A DNA stretch of 64,000 nt. Origin: Deltaproteobacteria bacterium (GTDB lineage: Bacteria; Myxococcota; JADLHZ01). The DNA is taken from NCBI GenBank assembly GCA_020848545.1, contig JADLHZ010000013.1, positions 1 to 64,000 on the forward strand, read 5' to 3'. Below are positions 59,208 through 64,000 of the stretch, piece by piece (the stretch's first letter is position 1; each line of letters starts with the position of its first letter). Position numbers and translations under genes: made by a program. The notes below the pieces were generated by a model. That model ran no database searches. It saw nothing but the letters and a program-made list of their open reading frames with translations, and was not told where the DNA came from.

Positions 59208-59689
59208 GAGCGGGCTGACGGCGAGCGACGAGAGCAGGCCGGGATATGCGCGAACGCTGCGCGAAACTCCGTGTAGCTGACGTCTCCGCTCGCGTCGGTG
59301 TCACTGCGCGCGAAGAAACGCTCGACGAGATCGTCGATCTGCGCCGCCGTGAACTGCATGCGGTTCTCGCGCAGGTTCGCGCGCATCATCTCCGCGAGCT
59401 CCGAGCGATCGATGCCGCCGGAGTCGTCGACGTCGTGCAGCTCGAAGGTGAAGCGCAGCCTGTCGTCCTCGGACGCGCCGAGCAGACGTTGCAGCGCCGC
59501 GATGAACTCCTTGCGATCGATGCGGCCGCGCCCGTCCTCATCGAAGCGAGCGAACAGGCGCGCGGCGATGAACGCGTCCTTGACGCCGAGCAGCGCCACG
59601 AACTCGTCCTTTCTCATGAGGCCGTCGCTGCCCGCCGCTTTGGCGAACTCCGCTTCCCACTCCGCGATGACCCCCGCCTCGTTGCTCAT
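59174..59689 (-). CDS. EF-hand regulatory module upstream of NADPH oxidase
   Basis: This is a 171-residue frame starting at ATG 59689. Three canonical EF-hand loops are present: DEDGRGRIDRKE (50-61), DVDDSGGIDRSE (86-97) and DTDASGDVSYTE (130-141). A degenerate one is near residue 20 (GSDGLMRKDE). Four EF-hands with a weak first loop is the NOX5 layout. After about residue 147 this frame turns into low-complexity Arg/Ser/Cys sequence, whereas the -1 frame continues sensibly into the oxidase. It is thus either a separate calcium sensor subunit or the N terminus of one frameshifted NOX5-like gene. The ATG overlaps the upstream stop (ATGA). Confidence 0.82.
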   Translation of the reverse strand: MSNEAGVIAEWEAEFAKAAGSDGLMRKDEFVALLGVKDAFIAARLFARFDEDGRGRIDRKEFIAALQRLLGASEDDRLRFTFELHDVDDSGGIDRSELAEMMRANLRENRMQFTAAQIDDLVERFFARSDTDASGDVSYTEFRAAFAHIPACSRRSPSARSCGCGRGRRSA

Positions 59690-60429
59690 TGACTGTACTG
59701 CACGCCCGCGACGACCGGGTTGTGGTCGGAGAGGCCTTCGCCATCGAGCACCTCGGCGTCGACGGGAGCGGCGCGCCATACGAACGCGTGATCGATCGTG
59801 CTCGACTTTTCGTGGCCAGGAGCGCGAGGCCGAGTCGGCAACGCGGGCTGACGCAGAGGAACGATGGTGAATTCCGGGCCGAGCAGCGCAGAGGCGTCCG
59901 CGACCGACGCGTTGAAGTCACCCGCGATGACGACCTGCCCCGGGTGTGTCTTCGCGTGGGTCACGATTTCGTCAATCTGCTTCTGCGCGCGCGGGCCGAA
60001 GCTCACGTGCGTGTTGACGACGACGAAGCCCGACGGCAGCGCGACCGACAAGAAGCCCTTGCCGGGGTCGCTCGCGAACGCGGCGGCGGCGAGCCGCTCG
60101 GATCCCCGTGCCGCGATGGTCACGAGGTGCTCGGTCGACTCGACGAGCGGTGACTCGGCGCCGCTCTTCAGCTTCGGCACGCGCGGATACCTGAGCTCGT
60201 AGAAGAACGCGCCGGGCAGCGCCATCCGCAGCATCGCCAGCTGATCGCCGCTGACCTCTTGCAGGCACACCGCCTCGCAGCGCGACGCGAGCTCCTTGGC
60301 GACGCGCGTGGCGATCGCGGTCGTCCGTGCCGCCTCGAGCGGGAACGCCTGCGCCTGCGCCTCGCCCCAGTTCTCGGCGTGGATCCGGTGCAGCACGTTC
60401 CACGTCGCGATCTCGATCTGCGCGATCAC
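59686..60429 (-). CDS. Endonuclease/exonuclease/phosphatase-family protein
   Basis: This is a 247-residue EEP-fold protein. Its motifs are IATWNVLHRI (Asn), CLQEVSG (metal Glu), VVNTHVSFG (His), VIAGDFNAS (Asp/Asn) and the terminal LSDHNPVVAGV (Asp-His). The catalytic set for Mg-dependent phosphodiester hydrolysis is complete. The substrate may be DNA, RNA or a phosphoinositide-like lipid. It starts with GTG overlapping the permease stop and ends with TGA overlapping the EF-hand ATG, so its translation is coupled at both ends. No signal peptide. Confidence 0.85.
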   Translation of the reverse strand: MIAQIEIATWNVLHRIHAENWGEAQAQAFPLEAARTTAIATRVAKELASRCEAVCLQEVSGDQLAMLRMALPGAFFYELRYPRVPKLKSGAESPLVESTEHLVTIAARGSERLAAAAFASDPGKGFLSVALPSGFVVVNTHVSFGPRAQKQIDEIVTHAKTHPGQVVIAGDFNASVADASALLGPEFTIVPLRQPALPTRPRAPGHEKSSTIDHAFVWRAAPVDAEVLDGEGLSDHNPVVAGVQYSQ

Positions 60430-61793
60430 TTCTGGGCTTCCGCTTGCCTCCGCGCGATCATTTCATCGATCGGCAGAAACGGGATGATCGCCATCCCAGG
60501 CACGCTGGCAAAGAACGAAAGGACATAGAAGCTCGTGTAGCCCATCTGCTCGACGAGGTCGCCGGCGAAGCCCGAGATGACGATGCTGCCAAAGCCCATG
60601 ATCGCCGACCCGATCGCGTAGTGACCGGCCTTGTGCTCGGGCTTGCAGGTGTAGAGGAGAAACACGAGGTACGCCGCGTCCCCGAGACCCTTGGCGATGT
60701 TCTCGTACGCATGCGCAACGGAGATCGTGACGAGCCCGGAAAGATCCGTCGCCATCGGCCTCGCCCACGCGAGCCAGACATAGACCCAGATGTTGATGTT
60801 CATCAGGATCGTCAGCGGCCAGAGCGCGCGCTTGAAGCCGACCCGCTTTATCCAGATCGACCCAATCACCGTCCCCGCGATCGTCGCCGCCATGCCGATG
60901 ACGCCCGAGAGCCACGACATCTGCGGCTTGGTGACGCCGAGCTCGCGGATGAGGAAGGTCGAGTTGAGCGCGAAGAGCAGCTCGTCGCCGAGCTTGTACG
61001 CGATCATGAACGCGAGGATGAGCGCGATGCGCGGCTGCTCCAAGTACGTGGCGAAGGAACGCAGAAATTCCTTCAACCCGGTGGCCACTCGCTTCGACTG
61101 CGTTTGCGGCAAGAAGAGCAAGTGGCCGACGAAGATCACGCCGAGGATCGCGGCGCCGGCCAGGAAGTTCCAAGTCCACACCGCGAACGCGATCATCGCC
61201 GAGCGGACGACGATGACGGCGATGCGGAAGCCGAGCACGCGCAAGCTCGAGTACACCGCCTGATCGAGCGGATCCGGGATGCCCTCCAGGTAGTACGCGT
61301 CGATCGCGATGTCGTGCGTCGCGCTGAGCAACGCCATCACGCTGATGATCGCGATCATGATGATCACGATCGTCTGGTGGCTGAGCCCGGTCGTCGGATC
61401 GATCGCCTGCGCGAGGTCGGCCCACGACAGCTTCTCGATCGGCTGCGACGCGGCGCCCTGCCCCTTCGGCCCGAAGCTCGACACGAACGCGAGGGTCAGC
61501 GTGAGCAGCGTGAGCAGCCCTTCGATCCACAGCATCCACTTGCGCTTGGTCGCCCAAAGGTCGACGAGCGGCGCCCACAGGAACTTGAACAGCCACGGAA
61601 ACCCGAGCCAGTTCGCGCGCCCGATGAACGCTTCCTTCATCCCGATGTCGGTGAAGTAAATGCCGGAGAGCCAGCGCACGATCTGCGCGGGGAAGCCCTC
61701 GGCGAAGTAGGTCGACAGCACCCACGCGACGATGCCGGCGCGCCGAGGGGCCTTCGCATCAGGGACGGGAGATGTCGGGAGTGAGGTGCTCAA
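60426..61793 (-). CDS. AmpG-like MFS permease
   Basis: This is a 455-residue integral membrane protein with about 12 membrane segments. STYFAEGFPAQIVRWLSGIY and FPWLFKFLWAPLVDLWATKRK match the AmpG/muropeptide-permease branch of the major facilitator superfamily, including the helix 2-3 signature WAPLVD. Uptake of cell-wall fragments is a family-based guess; other AmpG-like proteins carry other solutes. The start is TTG 61793 without a ribosome-binding site, nine bases after the acyl-CoA dehydrogenase stop, suggesting coupled translation. Confidence 0.8.
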   Translation of the reverse strand: MSTSLPTSPVPDAKAPRRAGIVAWVLSTYFAEGFPAQIVRWLSGIYFTDIGMKEAFIGRANWLGFPWLFKFLWAPLVDLWATKRKWMLWIEGLLTLLTLTLAFVSSFGPKGQGAASQPIEKLSWADLAQAIDPTTGLSHQTIVIIMIAIISVMALLSATHDIAIDAYYLEGIPDPLDQAVYSSLRVLGFRIAVIVVRSAMIAFAVWTWNFLAGAAILGVIFVGHLLFLPQTQSKRVATGLKEFLRSFATYLEQPRIALILAFMIAYKLGDELLFALNSTFLIRELGVTKPQMSWLSGVIGMAATIAGTVIGSIWIKRVGFKRALWPLTILMNINIWVYVWLAWARPMATDLSGLVTISVAHAYENIAKGLGDAAYLVFLLYTCKPEHKAGHYAIGSAIMGFGSIVISGFAGDLVEQMGYTSFYVLSFFASVPGMAIIPFLPIDEMIARRQAEAQK

Positions 61794-61802
61794 TCGGGGT
61801 GC

Positions 61803-62978
61803 TTAGAGTCCGAGCAGCTTCGCGATGTAGTAGCGCATGGTCTCCGTCGTGCCGCCGCCGATCCGCAGCAAGCGCGCATCACGCCACGCGCGCGAGATCG
61901 GGTACTCCTCGAGGTAACCGGCGCCGCCGTGAAACTGCACGCACTGGTCGAAGACTTCGTTCGAGGTGTCGCCGACGAAGACCTTGCACATCGAGATGAG
62001 CTTGACGGTGTCCATCGAGAGCTCGGTCTTCTCCACGTACTTCTCGCGGTTGTATTCGGCGACTGCTTGATACGTGAGCGCGCGGCACGCTTCGACCTTG
62101 CAGAGCAGGTCGACGAACTTGTGCTGCCAGTACTCACGCTTGATGATCGGCTTGCCAAACGCCATGCGATCTTTGCCGTAACCGATCGAATCTTCGATCG
62201 CGAGCTGCATGCCGGCGGTGCTGCCGACGCACGCGATCAAGCGCTCGGTCTGGAAGTTCTGCATGAGGTACATGAAGCCCATGCCTTCTTCGCCGAGCCG
62301 GTAGCGCTTCGGCACGCGCACGTTGTCGAAGAAGAGCATCGCCGTGTCGCTCGAGTGATTGCCTGCCTTGATCAGCTTCTTCGAGACCTCGAAGCCCTTC
62401 AGTTTCGTCGGCACCAAAAAGAACGTGCAGCCGTGGGCGCCGGCGCCGGGATCGGTCTTCGTCAGCAGCGTGACGAAGTCGGCTTGCGCACCGTTCGTGA
62501 TGTACGTCTTCGAGCCGCTGATGAGATAGTCGTCGCCGTCTTTCTTGGCGACGGTGCTGATGCCGGCGACGTCGCTGCCGGCGCCGGGCTCGCTGACGCC
62601 GAGCGAAGCGATCTTCTCGCCTTTGATCGCGGGCGTCAGGAACTCTTCCTTCTGCTCCTTGGTACCGAGATCGTTGATGACCGGTGTCGCCATGTCGCTC
62701 TGAACAAGCAGCGCCATCGGCGGTCCGCCCATGCGGCAGCGCGGGTACTCTTCGGCTTTGCAGACGCTGAACCAGTAGTCGCCGCCGCCGCCGCCGACGT
62801 CTTCCGGATAGTGCGCGCCCAAGATGCCGAGGTCGCCGGCCTTCTTGAAGATTTCCTTCGCCGGAAAGATCTTGTCGTGCTCCCACTTCTCGACGTGCGG
62901 CAGCAGCTCCTTTTCCGTGAACTGGCGCACGGTCTTTCGGAACATGTCATGGGCTTCGGTGAACTGGGGGTATTTCAT
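61803..62978 (-). CDS. Acyl-CoA dehydrogenase
   Basis: This is a 391-residue FAD enzyme that introduces the alpha-beta double bond in acyl-CoAs. Family segments include SEPGAGSDVAGI, KTYITNGAQADF and FMYLMQNFQTERL. The active-site region is CVQFHGGAGYLEEYPISRAW, followed by RLLRIGGGTTETM. The catalytic Glu is probably the one in YLEEYP or TTE, depending on subclass. Length is standard. It lies 13 bases after the topoisomerase gene and nine before the permease in the packed minus-strand run; the MaoC-like hydratase at 25892 could act on its product. Confidence 0.93.
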   Translation of the reverse strand: MKYPQFTEAHDMFRKTVRQFTEKELLPHVEKWEHDKIFPAKEIFKKAGDLGILGAHYPEDVGGGGGDYWFSVCKAEEYPRCRMGGPPMALLVQSDMATPVINDLGTKEQKEEFLTPAIKGEKIASLGVSEPGAGSDVAGISTVAKKDGDDYLISGSKTYITNGAQADFVTLLTKTDPGAGAHGCTFFLVPTKLKGFEVSKKLIKAGNHSSDTAMLFFDNVRVPKRYRLGEEGMGFMYLMQNFQTERLIACVGSTAGMQLAIEDSIGYGKDRMAFGKPIIKREYWQHKFVDLLCKVEACRALTYQAVAEYNREKYVEKTELSMDTVKLISMCKVFVGDTSNEVFDQCVQFHGGAGYLEEYPISRAWRDARLLRIGGGTTETMRYYIAKLLGL

Positions 62979-62991
62979 CGCGATCTCCTGT

Positions 62992-64000
62992 CTAGGGCGT
63001 GTCCGGCTTCGCCGGAACGACGATAGCAGCCGGCACCACGCGCGCCAACGTGTCGCGCTTGACGATCTCGTGCCCGAGGCCGCCGCGCGTCACCTTCTCG
63101 TAGCTCCTGCCTGTGAGGCCGATGGTCTTGCCCTTGGAGGTCTCGACGGTCATCGCGACTTCCTTCGGCAAGCCGCACGCCGCGCCGATCAAGTTGTCGT
63201 CGTCTTGAATCTTGATCGCCATGACGCCTTTGCCGGCGCCGCTGAGCAAGTTCACTTCCTCGGCATCGCAGATGAGGACGCGGCCGTGCTCGCTGGCGAC
63301 AATCAAAGTGTCCTTGTCGCCACACAGCCCGACGAACACGACCTCGTCGTTCTCGTTGAGCTTCGCGAAGGTCCGCCCTTTGCGCGTGGACAGCTGCGAG
63401 TGTGGCAGGAGCGAGAAGCGCAGGCCGAGCCCCTTCTTTGTCACCGCGATCATGAACGGCGGGCTCAAGGGATCGACGGCCGGCTCTTCGCCCTCGGCCG
63501 CCGGCTTCACCTCGGGCAAGACGATGCCCGTGCGCGGGTCCAACGACAGCGCGTGCACGATGCGCTCGCCGTCCTCGAACTTGAAGATCTTCTGGATCGG
63601 CTCGCCGTAGCCGGTCGACGCCGGGATGTCGTTGATGCGGGTGACGTAGGCGCCGCCCATGTTCGTGAAGAACACGCAAGGCTTCGCGGTCGAGCCAAAG
63701 AGCACCGCCATCACGCTGTCGCCCTCGCGAATGCGGGTGGACGACGCGTCCTTCATCTCCTTCTGCCGCTTCACCCAACCGTCCTTCGTGACGATCACAT
63801 AACTGTCTTCGTGGACGATGAAGTCTTCGGCCGAAAAGCCGGCGGCCTCGTCGCTCGCGGTGACCTTGGTCTTGCGCTTGTCGGTGTACTTGCGCCCGAT
63901 CTCGTCGAGCTCGTTGCCGATGAGCGTCCAGCGCTTCGGCACGCTCTTCAAGACGCCTTCGATGCGCGACGCTTCCTTCTTCTTCTCGGCGAGCTCTTCT
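62992..64000 (-). CDS. parC: Topoisomerase IV subunit A (C-terminal part, cut by window)
   Basis: The frame runs from the window edge to the stop at 62992, giving about 335 residues. It begins in the coiled-coil exit of the breakage-reunion core (KKKEASRIEGVLKSVPKRW) and then shows the six-blade GyrA/ParC C-terminal propeller, with repeated strands such as YVIVTKDGWVKRQ, VFFTNMGGAYVTRI, MIAVTKKGLGLRFSL, LIVASEHGRVLI and GLTGRSYEKVTRGGLG. The GyrA-box (QxRGGKG) is not seen, favouring ParC over GyrA. The pairing of this subunit with parE cannot be seen here. Its 5' part lies outside the window. Confidence 0.82.
   Translation of the reverse strand, partial: EELAEKKKEASRIEGVLKSVPKRWTLIGNELDEIGRKYTDKRKTKVTASDEAAGFSAEDFIVHEDSYVIVTKDGWVKRQKEMKDASSTRIREGDSVMAVLFGSTAKPCVFFTNMGGAYVTRINDIPASTGYGEPIQKIFKFEDGERIVHALSLDPRTGIVLPEVKPAAEGEEPAVDPLSPPFMIAVTKKGLGLRFSLLPHSQLSTRKGRTFAKLNENDEVVFVGLCGDKDTLIVASEHGRVLICDAEEVNLLSGAGKGVMAIKIQDDDNLIGAACGLPKEVAMTVETSKGKTIGLTGRSYEKVTRGGLGHEIVKRDTLARVVPAAIVVPAKPDTP

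Noticed and set aside
59235-59255. Programmed -1 ribosomal frameshift joining EF-hand and oxidase
   Set aside because: No X-XXY-YYZ slippery heptamer or strong downstream hairpin is seen; a one-base indel or genuine split is simpler.
62985-63005. Second IS terminal repeat (GGGCGTGTCC)
   Set aside because: The bases encode the last residues and stop of the topoisomerase subunit and no transposase trace adjoins them.

Overview
The window is about 64 kb of uniformly GC-rich bacterial chromosome. Its content suggests a Myxococcota-like (former deltaproteobacterial) organism. The indicators are Hanks-type Ser/Thr kinases with the HRDVSPQN-style catalytic loop, an FHA protein, a caspase-like protease fused to a beta-propeller, CsgG-like lipoprotein-class proteins, a sigma-54 activator, tandem GAF-GGDEF proteins and two clpP copies. 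This placement is inferred from gene content; no rRNA is present to confirm it.

Region by region. 1-7.1 kb: a small beta-barrel-like protein, an MBL-fold relative without its metal motif, two uncharacterised proteins, a benzoate-CoA-ligase-type enzyme and a UvrD-like helicase. Behind the helicase start lies a scar: an IS5-type transposase fragment that cuts off a rhomboid protease fragment. 7.1-16.5 kb: a secreted caspase/beta-propeller protein, a 481-residue unknown, a protein with degenerate EF-hand-like loops, a beta-barrel-like protein, a kinase with DFN in place of DFG, and an orphan PAAR fragment. 16.5-25.2 kb: two CsgG-like proteins flank a transmembrane kinase; the second is the last gene of a minus-strand operon (UvrD-like helicase, psd, lipoprotein, CsgG-like) in which every junction is a 4-base ATGA overlap. 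25.3-31.1 kb: a methyltransferase, a MaoC-like hydratase, a seven-heme cytochrome c and Lon. 31.3-40.3 kb: a large EF-hand/transglutaminase-like protein, a TusA-DsrE-DsrE-zinc-ribbon sulfur-relay operon, then the proteostasis run tig-clpP-clpP-clpX with palindromic repeats in its gaps, and tRNA-Leu(UAG) and tRNA-Lys(CUU). 40.4-48 kb: a sigma-54 activator with an altered GAFTGA loop, an FHA protein, two GAF-GGDEF paralogues and a class A penicillin-binding protein with an M23-like tail. 48.2-56.5 kb: a sterol-desaturase-type hydroxylase, MurJ, an M36 metalloprotease lipoprotein and RNase R. 56.5-64 kb: a tightly packed minus-strand run of parC (partial), acyl-CoA dehydrogenase, AmpG-like permease, EEP-family nuclease/phosphatase, EF-hand protein, NADPH oxidase and an internally deleted amidohydrolase.

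The most striking item is at 57741-59689. A four-EF-hand module lies directly upstream of, and overlaps, a NOX-family flavocytochrome. Read across one frame change, the two make a continuous NOX5-type (calcium-regulated) NADPH oxidase. It is either a real split enzyme or a single gene broken by one base at the linker.

Other points of interest are repeated Ca-loop motifs in unrelated genes, the EF-hand/transglutaminase-like protein, the sigma-54 activator carrying GSFSGA, and a family of GGTCCC palindromes around tig-clpP-clpX.
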